Shown: positions 10,691 to 21,293 of the stretch, in pieces | Layout of the letters: every line of letters begins with the position of its first letter | How positions within the stretch are numbered: position 1 is the first letter of the stretch | Origin: Lateolabrax maculatus | Taxonomy: Eukaryota > Chordata > Actinopteri > Acropomatiformes > Lateolabracidae | Assembly: GCA_031216445.1 (NCBI GenBank) | Contig: CM062208.1 | Coordinates: 2,241,001-2,305,000 of the forward strand | Reading direction: 5' to 3' | DNA length: 64,000 nt | Program-made: the position numbers and the translations under genes | The notes under the pieces: generated by a model | Told to the model about the DNA's origin: nothing | The model's database searches: none | Seen by the model: only the letters and a program-made list of their open reading frames with translations

Positions 10691-11734
10691 TGATTCATTG
10701 CTTATCATAATTTCTAAAACATTACCTGGTAAGAATTTAATTTGGTACTCATTATAGGGAAAAGACAGACAGGTTCAATTAGTACATTTTTTCAAATAAA
10801 TTAATTCCAATTAATTGGTAGCATAACCTAGAGAAAAAATTGAGCTTTAAAACTAAACATAAAACATTAACACTTTTTTCTTAACTCTTTGCATGCATAT
10901 GTTTAATTAAAAAATATACATATATAGATCGAAACAGTAGTGGAATTAACCTATGGACTAATATTCTAATTATAAAAAAATGAATAACTAAAGTGTAGGA
11001 GCTCTACGTCTCCTCCTTTACCCTGCGAGCGATCCTCGTAGGTGTGGTCTGTACCTGGACCGTGGAAATCGGCTTGTTACTCACTTAGTGTGGCATGCAG
11101 AGAGGATCTGGAGTTGTAAAAGGGGCCAGACTTCAGCCAAGACTGTAACATTTAGACTAAATGAACCCCTTTCAGCTCAAATGGAGCCTTGTTCTATCAC
11201 AGACAGTGAAAGCCAATCTGTGTTTTTTAATCTTTTAACCTTGCTTTTAATTCTATTATACTAAAACAAGGAGAGCCTGAATGAGACTCTGTGGCATTGG
11301 AAAGTTCTCTGTTGGAATAAGCAGACATTTGAAAGAAACAGACCTCTGAAATACCACAATGGGAAATGTTTTCTGGAGCCGCTCCTGCTTCCACGGCTCT
11401 CAGTTCACCGTGACTCACAGACCTCGAGGGATGTGACAGGAGCTCAGAGCGAGAACTGTGCTTTTACAGCGACGTGCAACGGGTTGTGGGTTCATACCGC
11501 AAACTGGGACCACCTGAGAAAAACCAACAATTCCCTCAGTATCAGTGTGAGTTCTTTCCCTGCTCATCTCGCCACCGGGAACCAGCATTCCCGATGGTGG
11601 CCGTCCATCTTGTTGACTTTTAAATCTCAAGTGCAACATTTCCAGCTGTTTTAAGTGTCGGATTTTCAAAGTGAAATTCCCAAACACATTATCAGTAGGT
11701 GTTTAATTAGTTTATTGTTTCTTTTATTTGTTGT
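10691..11734. other. AT-rich then mixed non-coding DNA
   Basis: The first 300 bases are strongly AT-rich. GGGTTCATACC at about 11487 resembles a pol III B box but no tRNA-like fold surrounds it. No gene is seen. Confidence 0.4.
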
Positions 11735-11900
11735 TGTAACCTTTATTTAACCAGGAAGTCTTTTACAAGAGGCGTAAAATAGGTGTTGCATAAGATTACA
11801 CATCATTAATTTAAATTAATCACATTTAGCACAACAAAACAGGACCTGAGAGACACAACTTAACAATTTGAAACAATTAAATTCCTCCTGAAACAATGTT
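11735..11900. repeat. Possible LINE-tail fragment
   Basis: CTTTATTTAACCAGGAAGTC is a string I associate with a widespread fish retroposon tail. The sequence after it is AT-rich and diverged. Assigned from memory of the motif only. Confidence 0.3.
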
Positions 11901-12108
11901 TCTGCAGAGGACCGAGCTGTATTACTGCTGAGTATTTCACAGCTTTACCTCATGAACAAGTCCTCAAAATTACATGACACGATAAGCTTGTTCACATCCT
12001 CCAGAATCCCTATCGACAGGACAACAGTGTTTGTCTGATGTTTGAAAACCATTCAGAATCTCTGTTGAAAATCAGTTGCATGATGTGACACCACCATTGC
12101 AACTGAAA

Positions 12109-12243
12109 ATGTCCACAAACTGGGGCGACAACGAGGTCCGGGGGCTCCTCTCCCTCCGAGGGAACAGGGATATATCTAAAACCACAACTGGGGCGGCATC
12201 ATGCCGGCGTTGTTTGGTTCAGTGTAAACAAAGCAAAGCTTAG
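12109..12243 (+). pseudogene. Myb/SANT-like DNA-binding domain fragment of transposon origin
   Basis: An ATG frame of 44 codons begins MSTNWGDNEVRGLLSLRGN. The pattern W-G-D-x-E-V-R-x-L-L-x-x-R is the first helix of the Myb/SANT-like domain found in proteins that accompany Harbinger-type DNA transposons and in related domesticated genes. After about 25 residues the similarity is lost and a stop follows, so this is a truncated relic. It has no visible promoter or splice sites. In intact family members this domain binds transposon DNA. Here no function is expected. The identification rests on a short motif. Confidence 0.4.
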
Positions 12244-13792
12244 CCTAATGCCGGGCTTTCTCTACGCTGTTACTGAGTGATCTCTGAGTAAAAAGGGCTA
12301 GAGGCTGTCCCAATTCTAAATACAGGTTGTTGCAAGGGGCTAAAATAACAAAACCTTTGAAATCTTACTTCCAAAGTCAGGGATGGAAGTGTTAACTCTC
12401 ACCTTTGTGACCCCTGTAAACTACAGAGACTCACCACATGTGAATTTTCTGCATGTTGCAGGCTTGCTGATGGGGAAAGCCCTACTGCAGAGGTCACTGC
12501 CTGACACTCAGATAAGTTATTACAGCAGTGACGCAGACAACACAGGGAACATGTGTTCATAGCAATGGGTTGAGATCGGACACCGGCTAATGACATCACC
12601 GACGCCGCCTTCAAATGACGCCACCTTCACCTTCTACCTTGTCCTGCCTTGAAAAGCGTTTATACGTGTGATAGAGGAAGACAGATGGCTCGACCTCTCT
12701 TTCAGTGTCTCTTTTTTCGCCCTCTCGCCGTCTCTTTTTCTCAGCATTCTGGTGCTTTGCGCTCTGACTGTGCATGCAGTCCTCGCACCACGCACGTCAT
12801 CAACAGCTTATCAAAGCAACAATAAACCGCCCACACACCCCTCCCATTACAGGCCATTAGCAACCACTCGCATTGTTGGGATTCTCATAGTGGCTCCCGA
12901 TGGAATCGCTCCGCTCAGGTAATATTGTCACAAAAAAAGGGATCTTTGTGGCAGAACCTGAGAGTTTGAGTAGTAAGACACAGAAAAGACCTAAACTGAG
13001 GATGAGTCCAGTGATTCATAGAGCAAATTCATAATGAATGCAAATCCATTATAATTAATGCGTCATATCTGCTATAACAGAGGAATATATTGTGGAATAA
13101 ATACATTAACATATATAAAGTATTTTATTGCTAATATTTAATTTCATAACATACATTGCATTTTATTTTCATCATCATTTACTGCTTAAATCCCGTGCAA
13201 AACCTCTATGCAAATCTTTTTACGTGTGTTGACATGTGAAAGCGGCACCAACACTTGCTTGTGTTGTTTTTTCTCCAGTGGCCATTACCATTCGAAACCT
13301 CTTACCTAAAGGACTGCTTCACATTTTTTCAAGTCTATCTTAATACAACACTCACATATGTGTACACTGAAAGAGCTATTGGTGGCTGTAAGTGTTCCTT
13401 CTGTCCATATAGTCAAATGAAGTGGATATCTTCCAAAGTTATATTATCTTTTAAAAGTAAAACTCACCCTTTTGTGTTTCCAAGGGGGAACATTTCACAG
13501 AAAGCGATTTGCGAGCACTGCTAACACGCAGCTCACAAGTGCTGGCAGCATCATGTTTAGCAAATCATTGCAGAGAAATTTGCAAAATAGTGAAATTTGT
13601 CAAGATGAACTGAGAAGGATTTTTTTTTTTTATGTTGCAAATCGCAGCTCGCATATTGCAAATTTGGTGTAATGGGCCCCTGGACAGACAGGAGGGATAG
13701 TAACACTAAGAGGGACTTTTATACTAATAAGTCTGTAACTTTGGATTATACCCATCTGATTTAACTGACACAGACTGCTGAAACTTACTATT
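12244..13792. other. Non-coding DNA with one weak candidate exon
   Basis: Mostly AT-rich. At 13279-13387 (plus) a 109-base segment lies between TTGTTTTTTCTCCAG and GTAAGTG and is open in one frame, so it has the form of an exon, but its sequence resembles no protein I know and a chance pair is likely. The remainder shows nothing. Confidence 0.3.
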
Positions 13793-14015
13793 CAGGGCTG
13801 CAACTAACGATTATTTTCATTATCGATTAAACTGTTAATTATGTAAAATGATACGATGACACAAAACAGAGAAAAGCAGAAAATATTCACATATTGTATG
13901 AGATGCTGGCAACTCCAATATTTGGATTTTTTTCGTAATAAATGACTTATACAATTATCAAAGTAAACATTTATGTCAATCCACTATTCAATTAATCAAC
14001 TAATAGTTTCAGCTT
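13793..14015. mobile_element. hAT-type MITE (CAGGGCTGCAACTAACGATT family)
   Basis: The left end CAGGGCTGCAACTAACGATT and the right end ATTAATCAACTAATAGTTTC then AGCTTG are imperfect inverted repeats of a MITE that I recognise as very common in perch-like fish. The interior is AT-rich with no frame. A second copy in the opposite orientation lies at 30058-30236. The target duplication is not clear here. Confidence 0.75.
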
Positions 14016-14260
14016 GACTCATATTATCTTCAGCTGAAGTTCAGAATGTTTTTTGCTGTAACCACAGTCAAATTCGTCCCACTTTTCTTACTTTGGAATA
14101 ACTTTAGAAAAAGACGCCTTTCACCTGGATTGCCACAGTATTTGCTGCAGGGCTGTGACAAGGCCCGGACAGCCCTGCTGAGTCCCTGCTCAACACACAG
14201 TCATTTCCTTCACCTTCTGGTGTACAAACATGTCCACTTTCTTCTGTGGCTCAGCGCCTT

Positions 14261-14261
14261 C

Positions 14262-14293
<32 letters not shown>
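14261..14293. repeat. (TG)n(TA)n compound microsatellite
   Basis: A TG array that passes directly into a TA array, a common compound form. Confidence 0.9.
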
Positions 14294-14575
14294 GCCTCTG
14301 CACAGCTGCTGCGTTATTCATGTACCATACATATGTGGCTGGTTTCCCTGCAGTGTGTGTGTGTGTGGGGGGAGGGGAGACTCCCTCGAGAGAGCCTACC
14401 ATCAGAAATAATCAGACAGAGACACACCAAATTACTGTTTAATTGCGTGTATCTGAGTAAACATCTGATTCAGTTTTCCTCAAATGCTTATTGGAGTGAA
14501 AACAAACTTTCGGTGCTTCACGCTGAGGTGGGATGCAGAGTGTCTTCTAACAGCATTGTTGGTTTGTGTAATCCC

Positions 14576-14577
<2 letters not shown>

Positions 14578-14611
<34 letters not shown>
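14578..14611. repeat. (TG)17 perfect microsatellite
   Basis: An uninterrupted TG array of 34 bases and a likely polymorphic marker. Open frames through it are repeat translations. Confidence 0.95.
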
Positions 14612-14612
<1 letters not shown>

Positions 14613-14954
14613 GGCTGCAGGGAAGACAGTGCTGTCCCACTAATAAGGAGCCGGTCTGACAGCAGTCTGACAACCTCCTGACAGACAAGGACCCGGCTTT
14701 GTGCTGAGTTACTAGAATATTCCTGGCATCTCTTGCTCGGGGTTAACTCCTGGGACGAACAGGCAACACTGAATCAATTTAGATGTTGCAGATTCCAGAT
14801 TCTGCTGAGATTTCTTTCCCCCTTCTTTCAAATATTATATTCAGTCTGACAAACGACAGCACGAGTCACTCAGTAGTATTAATGTGAAATATTTTATTTT
14901 TATTGAACTGTCAAGGTCAGGCATTTGAGGCACATTGACGGAATAGATACTTAC

Positions 14955-15024
14955 CTTTCTGAGCACCGGAGGGTTATATAACAGCTGCTTATAATGCTAG
15001 CCAGAAACCCAGCAGACAATGTAG
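14955..15024 (-). other. Candidate 70-bp exon by splice signals
   Basis: Read on the minus strand, TTCAATTCTACAG is followed by 70 bases ending CAGAAAG and then GTAAGTAT, a perfect match to the 5' splice consensus. One of the three frames is open (the one starting two bases into the exon). The protein reading is hydrophobic and unrecognised. It could be a non-coding exon or chance. The candidate exon at 16655-16730 lies upstream on the same strand and their open frames are compatible in phase. Confidence 0.2.
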
Positions 15025-15399
15025 CTGTAGAATTGAACCACACAGAAATCTACATTGTATGCCAGGTTCAGGACAAAGCAAATGCACATCTCGTCATCTC
15101 AAGGGCTTTTCAGACATGCATCAATTAACACTTTTCCTTCTGCAAAATCAGTCTTTAAGATTTCTGTTATAGAACATTTATAATTTAGCCCTTATCCAAG
15201 GACATTTAACACAAAGAGGACCTCACAGAGCATGAGGGAGAGCGAGCGAGAGAGAGAGAGAGGCAGAAACAGGGAGAATTAAAAGAAGAATGGCGGAAGA
15301 GGAAGGAGTGAAAAAAAAGCACAAAAAGCCTTGACAAGGGCCCCTTGTGGAGTTGTGACACAGAGAACATCCTGTCTGTGGGGTCACAGGATGGAGCCC

Positions 15400-15660
15400 C
15401 CCTGACATCGCAGCCAATCGGAGGATTGGAATGTGCCAGCAGCCAATGGGAGGGCAGCGGGCATGCTCGACCAGGAAGTAGGCAGAGCCGTCAGAGACCC
15501 AGTAGCCAGATGTAGCTGCTGATTGCTACACAGGATCTACACTGCCTACTGAGCAACTGACAGCAGCCACAGAGCCGTGAACCGTGAAGGCCAAACGGTT
15601 CGGTCACGCCTGGGCAGGAAGACCCCGCGCTTCTGTAGACGCAGCCGAGTCCATCTGAAG
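15400..15660. promoter_or_regulatory. CCAAT-box cluster, candidate promoter
   Basis: Three CCAAT boxes fall within 34 bases: CCAATC at 15414-15419, its mirror GATTGG at 15424-15429 separated by GGAG, and CCAAT at 15443-15447. The first two form an exact inverted repeat. Closely spaced CCAAT boxes are typical of NF-Y-dependent, TATA-less promoters. The sequence to 15660 is unique and GC-richer with several CpGs, but no start codon with a convincing gene follows. Promoter activity is inferred. Confidence 0.35.
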
Positions 15661-16110
15661 GAAGGGTGGAGAGAGAGAACAAATACCTCCATTATACAGA
15701 GGCCACATGAGGGGGGAAATAGGTTGAGGGGTGATTAAAAAAGGGCAAATAACATGACGGAGGAGAGGGAAGAGAAGGTGTCACAGGTGAACATGGGATG
15801 GCGCGAGGTTAGAGGTGGAGAAGGGGACAGTGTGGCGGTGGCGAGACCGAAGGGAGGTCGAGCAGAAGAGGAGGAGGAGGGGCCCGAGGGAGGGGAAAGG
15901 ATGTGGAGATAATCTGCTGACGATCATCTCCGAGCGTGGCATTATCGGTCGCAGATTCCTGTCATTCTTTCCCATTAGCCCCGAGGCGCGGCAGGCGGCG
16001 GCCACCGCCATGCGGGCTCCGACACTCGGCCCGACGCATAATGGGAGCACTGACCCAGTGTTAATAAATTAGGACCTGGATACAGGTGACTGCGGGGGGG
16101 AGAAGGGGAA
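15661..16110. other. Unique block, candidate conserved non-coding element
   Basis: A purine-rich stretch is followed by low-complexity-free sequence at 15905-16085 with homeodomain-like AT cores (CATAATGG, GTTAATAAATTAGG), a CTGTCATTCTTTCCCATTAG segment and a CpG-rich centre. This mix resembles vertebrate developmental enhancers. Open frames run on both strands, as in many conserved non-coding blocks. No alignment could be made. Confidence 0.3.
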
Positions 16111-16654
16111 CAGCTTTCTCTCGCTGTGGTCACAAGTCTCGCTCTGCATACCTGAGGCCTCATGACACTATTGATCAAACATACTCTGACCAGCTGACAA
16201 TCACTTGACTCCAATTTCTTTTTATTAAGGGAAATGTGCTGGCTACTCCCTCTACTCCCTTATCCCCCTCTTTCCTCCTCCCGCACATTCCAGCTCACCA
16301 TTAGTGCTCTTTCTATCTGCGTTTGTTTTTTGCCCGTCTCACTTTTCTTTGTTTTCTACGCTGCAGCTTTTGCACCACGTCGATGACGAAGGATAAGAGA
16401 AGTTTCAGTTGTCCCACACAACTTGGAGTTGCATCATTTGCCTTTTTGTTTCTCACAGCAGCCATCTTTAGGGCAGCTCAAGCTCAAGCGACCCGTGAAC
16501 TTAAAGTTTAAAGATGTGTGACTGTGTCTGCTCTAAAGCTTTATACTTTATACTACTTTATAAGAGGCGCAAAGGGATATAAAGAGGGTGGTGAGGTGGG
16601 AGACGGGGAAAAAGGTGAAGATAATGTTTGATGGTGCAAAAATGACTTCCTTAC
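16111..16654. other. Non-coding DNA, nothing recognised
   Basis: Unique sequence without a supported gene or repeat. Confidence 0.4.
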
Positions 16655-16730
16655 CTCTCCTTGGAATAGCTTTAGGAAAGAATGGTTGTTGAAAGGTGTT
16701 TCTAGAAACATCTGAGCAGAATCGGCCAAC
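16655..16730 (-). other. Candidate 76-bp exon by splice signals
   Basis: On the minus strand a long pyrimidine tract (ATTTTTTTTTTATG, then TGTTTTTCAG) precedes 76 bases ending CAAGGAGAG, followed by GTAAGGAAG. Both sites are close to consensus. Two frames are open. One reads LADSAQMFLETPFNNHSF in part and the other VGRFCSDVSRNTFQQPFF. Neither matches a family I know. It lies about 6 kb downstream of the CpG-rich donor at 22689 on the same strand. It could be an internal or untranslated exon of a long gene, or a chance pair. Confidence 0.25.
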
Positions 16731-17239
16731 CTGAAAAACACATAAAAAAAAAATACTCAAGATCAGTGACTCCAGTTAGACAGATAAACAAGAATGAATA
16801 CAAATTAAATCAATTACACAGGATGTCGCTTCGCAAAAAATAAGCTCAGCTGTATGTTAAAGCTGTCAAGAGCAAGCACAAGTGTGATATTAACAGCTCC
16901 AGACCCGTGAGCCTGAGTAAGCTCACAGGGCAGAGATAAGGTGATAAGGTCTTCTATGTCTTATCGCTGTCTTTTTTTTCCATGCTTTGGTGATGCTGCC
17001 ACCGCCGCTCGGCAGTAAGGTCAAATGTACATAAAGCAATTTTCTTATTTTTCCACTGAAAGTGAAGCTCGCAGGACAAGGTCAGAGGCCGAGGCAGACA
17101 AGAGACCACGGAGGAACCGAAACTCTGTCTCAAACTTAATTCCCATAACCGGAGTTTTCAATGAAGTGATACCAGCTGACAGATTTTTAAATAGACATCT
17201 CAGAGCAGAATGATTGGTGCAGCGTTTGCGGAACCAAAC
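16731..17239. other. Non-coding DNA around a GATA cluster
   Basis: Unique sequence with no gene or repeat recognised, apart from the GATA motifs listed separately. Confidence 0.4.
16931..16966. promoter_or_regulatory. Three GATA motifs in 31 bases
   Basis: GATAAG at 16935 and again at 16943 (eight bases apart) and the reverse form CTTATC ending at 16965. Tight GATA clusters occur in haematopoietic, cardiac and endodermal enhancers. Function is inferred. Confidence 0.3.
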
Positions 17240-17254
17240 TCACATTAATATGAA

Positions 17255-17370
17255 TGATCGGAGCAGAGACTTGAGGTTCAATTCCAGATAGTGGTACCAT
17301 GACTACAATTGGCCATGTTCACCAGTGGGAAGCTGGTGAGGGATCATGCTCTCGTCACTACACTACAGAT
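17255..17370. repeat. Possible SINE relic
   Basis: GAGGTTCAATTCC at about 17270 resembles a pol III B box and is followed by a segment (CCATGTTCACCAGTGGGAAG, then CTCGTCACTACACTACAG) with the look of a retroposon body. I cannot name the family and the match is weak. Confidence 0.2.
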
Positions 17371-17659
17371 TACACTGGCTGCTTAATTGTGAGAAAAAAA
17401 GGGGACATAGCACCAAAAACGATGAATGATATGGGACTCTACAAAGGGTTTAAGTGACTGGTGCAGTAGACTGGAGGGTGAGGAAGGTGGATTTAGGAAG
17501 GGGGGAGCGCCAGGAGGCCTGAGGACGGGTGAGGCGGTGGGAGGAGGGGTGAGGCCAGGCGTGCCATTCCATTCCTGCCTGCACTGGGCACGTCTATTCC
17601 TAGAGTGTGGTATATGGCAGTTGATGTGGGTTTCCTCTGAGCTGCCTGGAAGATGACTG
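17371..17659. other. G-rich non-coding segment
   Basis: Purine-rich sequence with several GGAGG and GGGTGAGG repetitions. Overlapping frames on both strands follow from the composition. No gene is recognised. Confidence 0.35.
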
Positions 17660-17832
17660 GGCTTGACCACATCCACATTCACACACACACACACTCACAC
17701 ACACACACACACTCGAAACACATTCACAAAGTGACAACTGTGCGCACGTATACAGCCATATACACTGACTCGCATACACACACACACACGGTAATCTACA
17801 AGCACCCATGCATCCACGTGCATACACACACA

Positions 17833-17866
<34 letters not shown>

Positions 17867-18145
17867 TACTTTCTGAGGGAAGCAAAGAGGAACTGAATCA
17901 TTACCCTGCTTTAGCCTCAAAGTAGGGGGTGACCACTGTACAAGTATGTGTGTGTGTATTTGTGCAAAGATAAGTTGCACTTCTGCAGTAAGCGACATCG
18001 GTTCATTGGTTGTGTGTATGTGCTGTTTGTTGCTCAAGTATGTGTGGGCATGTGTGTGTGGGTGGGTGTGTAGGATGTGTGAGCTGGGTGTGGATGCATT
18101 CCCTCTCTCTCTGTCTATGAGTGTGTATGTGTGTACAGTATGTGC
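17660..18145. repeat. Opposed CA and TG arrays
   Basis: Interrupted CA arrays (17677-17713, 17776-17790, 17823-17868) are followed after about 80 bases by TG-rich arrays (17945-18145). On one strand the two halves are complementary, so the locus could fold into a long imperfect hairpin. The long histidine/threonine and cysteine/valine frames here are repeat translations. Confidence 0.9.
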
Positions 18146-18489
18146 TTATTATCTACAGTTACTCTTCCAAAAGAGAAATCTGGAAATGTATCAGTGTTCA
18201 TTTTGAACAGCCAGAATTAGATACAAAAATCAATCAGTGAGAAAATTGGATTTTTTAAAATACTATTTGAAATGCGAACACATTTCTCTTCACTTGCTCC
18301 TACTGACGGACCGTCTGAGCTGTGATCGTCGCGAGGAGACCTTGTACTGTTACAATGGAGGTCAATGTCTTTGTGCAGCAGGAAGTACATGTGTCCACAT
18401 GAAAATCTATTTTTCTTTCAGCTTATTTCCACACAGGCTCATCAGTTTAGTTAGGTTCATGAAATGAAAATGGACAATCGCTCACTGCA

Positions 18490-18726
18490 CCAATCAGTGT
18501 GGTTTTATTGGCTGAAAGAGATGCCTAGTCTGCAAGATGAGACAAGCCCACGATCCTGCGCAGCACTCACCCTACAGCTTAAAACCAATTAAGCAGTCGT
18601 TCCACGAGGCCAGCGGCCAATCAGATACCAGTTCTCTGCTCCCCAGGTTCCATTAGACCCCAGCCTGAGAGTCTGATTGGTTGTGATGGGCGAGTGAAAG
18701 CGTCCAACCAAAGAGTGGGAGCCAAT
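18490..18726. promoter_or_regulatory. Cluster of six CCAAT boxes
   Basis: CCAAT pentamers occur at 18490, 18585, 18617 and 18722 on the plus strand and at 18507 and 18676 on the minus strand (as ATTGG). About 0.5 would be expected in this length for both strands together. Several carry the extended NF-Y form (CCAATCAG, CCAATCAGA, AACCAATCA). The sequence is unique and non-repetitive. It could be a TATA-less promoter or an NF-Y-bound enhancer. No gene start is visible beside it. Confidence 0.45.
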
Positions 18727-18759
18727 AGCTCAGATTCTGTGGAGACGGAGGTTATGGAA

Positions 18760-19330
18760 GCTCCGTCTTCCCTGCCACCTCTGTTCGCTATCCAAAGTCA
18801 TTCCCTGTCCCAGAATACTCCCCTGCTATCCAACCGACGGCCACTGCCAGACAGACTGCTGAAGTCACTTTCTCCCCCTCCTCTTGATCTTCCTCTCTCC
18901 CCCCTCTCACTTTCTATCCTTGTCACAGACCGAGGAGCTGAAACAGGCTTTACACGTAAAGTGATCCCAAATGGTTCCTTTGGGTGCTGCTAGGTGGCTG
19001 TCAGTTGAGGTGAATACTGAATCCAGGCCTATAAGACCCACGAGAGCCAAAGCGCTTCTCCAGAGGGAGCCCCAGCCCCGAACACACGGCCCGTACCCCA
19101 GCCCCAGCCCCGGGCTCGGCCCCAGGCCTACAGAGAGGGGTGTCTGCAGGCTCTTCCAGGGGGCTGGACTGATGGGAAAGAGCTGGCAAGATGTCCAAGG
19201 AAAGCTAACTCCCTCCTCGGGCTGCTTTATGAAGGCCTGGCAAATGTGCAGAGAGCAAAGAAAGGAGGCGGCAGAAGAGGGAAAAATAAAAGTATACAGT
19301 GAGAGGAGGGATAGAGGATGAAAAGAGTGA
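18760..19330. other. GC-rich unique segment
   Basis: Contains repeated CAGCCCC units near 19070-19130, a unique segment around 19135-19235, and a purine-rich tail. Open frames of 99-116 codons on the plus strand (18694-18993, 18971-19321) follow the composition and carry no domain. It could extend the regulatory region at 18.5 kb. Confidence 0.25.
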
Positions 19331-20140
19331 ACCCATCATCCTCCAAAGTCAGCGTAAGGCCATTCCTGTGTCCCCGTCCCCTTTTGGTCTTTGTGGGGTC
19401 ACAGGGTTTGTGCAGGCACCCCGGCAAACACAGCCATAAATCTGCTTCATTAGTCCCGACGCAAGGCAGTAATGCTATAATGTAAGCTCTGTTTGAGAGC
19501 GCTACAACCCGGCTACTGATACCTGACCAGCCTCCACCCTAAATACTAACACACCCGTTGATAAACAGCCCAGAGGTACCTAAGGAAGACAACTCAGAGA
19601 CAGGGCTGCAGGAAGTTTTAACATACCAGATGCCAAAATGTCTAAATGTCGTTCCTGGTGAAACTATCAGACCCCTGTGGTGTCTTCTTTTAATCACGAT
19701 GTTGGATTCAGCTTGTATAACTGTTAGATGACCACAGTTCCTTATTGACGTCCTCACACTGCTCAGCCAGGCTGAGTCACTGCGTTAACTGATTACCTTT
19801 GGAAAACAAAAGGAACACCTTAAAAAACGCAGCTCTGCGGGCCTTGCCCATTGATCCTGGTTTTCCATGACGTGCATCCGTCTCTTCTCTCATGCACACA
19901 CACACACATACACACACACGCACACTGCCACTTGTTGGAATTCAGAGTGGGGCCCAGGTAGGGGAAGCTTTGCCCATATATGAGCAAAGGAGGAAACAGG
20001 CCAGGTGTGTGTGGTTAGCACACCGTTGGAACGAGCGTTCTTGAGTACACAAAAAAAAATAAACTGCACGCACACACACACAAACGCTCTTCACGGGCGT
20101 CTTCTATTGTCCACATAAACCGAGCTGCATTAAGGCATGT
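19331..20140. other. Non-coding DNA with short CA arrays
   Basis: CA arrays at about 19893-19925 and 20070-20085. No gene or known repeat is recognised otherwise. Confidence 0.4.
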
Positions 20141-20147
20141 GACGTCA
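20140..20147. promoter_or_regulatory. Perfect CRE
   Basis: TGACGTCA, the full CREB/ATF palindrome and the second perfect copy in the window (the first is at 1604). Function is inferred. Confidence 0.3.
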
Positions 20148-20989
20148 AAGTCATGCCGCTGAGCTCTTAACTGCACAATCTGCCTGTGAATGACTCGTGT
20201 GAGTGACTTGTTGCTGCGTAAACAAAGACGAGTCATGTGAAAAGGAAAGTGGGGAAGAGAAAAGGAGGAATGAGTCAAGTGATAACTAAGATTCCTCCTG
20301 TGCTGCTTAACCCAGTTTTAGCAACATAACTACGGTGTGTCACAATGTCTCAACATAATACCTCCAGCCTGTGTGTGTGTGTGTGTGTGTGTGTGTTTCA
20401 ATTACGACAAAGGATGCGGCTCAAGCTGAACCCTGCCGTCTGTAACTTATGGCTTAACTCCCCTCAGCCTCTCCCACCTCACTGAATCACCTGCATCTGC
20501 CACCTATCAGTATAAATTTTATCATTACATCCTTAATATTACTGTATCTTCTGTAGGATTGTGAGTGTGGTGAAACACTGAAAACCCTGATCACAGTGGA
20601 GACGCTCTTCATGTTTGTGGTTCGTCAGGTCACATCTGTCCAGTTCACAGTTAACACAAAGTTAAAGGACTGCACCTTTAAACTTCTTTTCTTTTTTTTT
20701 TTTCATGGTTCTGCCTTCATCCTGTCTTGACTTGAGCACCAAAATACCTGAGTGAAAGTGAGGTAATATAACTGAACTGCTCTTCCTAACTTTACCTGGT
20801 ATTTGCCGTCTATCCATCCAAAGTCTCTGCACCTACACTGTGTAAAGACCAGAGACCAGGTGTGTTATAGTATTGTTTCTGTTAACCTTGGAGCTGTTTT
20901 GCAATAAATAAGAACATTACTTCAAAATCTGCTAGAAATGTCCTGACTTCTTACAGAGGGATGCATTTAAACTTTGCTTGAACTAAGAT
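20148..20989. other. Non-coding DNA with a (GT)13 array
   Basis: A perfect GT array lies at 20371-20396. The rest is unique sequence without supported features, except one very short splice-bounded segment discussed among the rejected items. Confidence 0.4.
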
Positions 20990-21290
20990 TGAAAATAATA
21001 ATTGTCACTTTTCACAAATGGTTTATTTGCACTAGAAGCGTTTGGCGGCAGGAGCGCGGTCCTGCCAAGTGGGCCAGGGCAGGGTTCAGTTAGTCTCAGG
21101 GTGATAAGGCAGAGGGCAGATTCCATGCTAATCTCTATCGGGTGGGGAACGTAATCTTCCTCACCAAGATACCTGCGACGCATCTCACCGCCAATCTCCC
21201 CTGCTATCGAGCACTCATGCCCGGAAACCCTGCGTCGATAAGCGCGCATGGATCCTTTGCGCTCCAACGCGACAGTTCAGGGCCTTATCA
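20990..21290. other. Candidate conserved non-coding element
   Basis: Unique GC-rich sequence with a TGATAAGG GATA site (about 21102), a perfect POU octamer ATGCTAAT (21125-21132), CACCGCCAATCTCC, and several CpGs, ending where a CA array begins. The density of factor-like motifs in repeat-free sequence suggests an enhancer. A minus-strand frame (20983-21267) is open but shows no protein signature. Confidence 0.3.
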
Positions 21291-21293
21291 CCG

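Noticed and set aside
17600..18037. 145-codon minus-strand frame rich in cysteine and valine
   Set aside because: It is the translation of CA/TG microsatellites. The same applies to histidine/threonine frames near 5.2, 14.3, 23.7, 26.1, 31.5, 38.0, 42.0, 45.2 and 52.4 kb.
20796..20837. 42-bp minus-strand segment with good acceptor and donor
   Set aside because: It is open as CRCRDFGWIDGKYQ, but a segment this short between plausible splice sites is expected by chance. Its only open phase does not join the other candidate exons.
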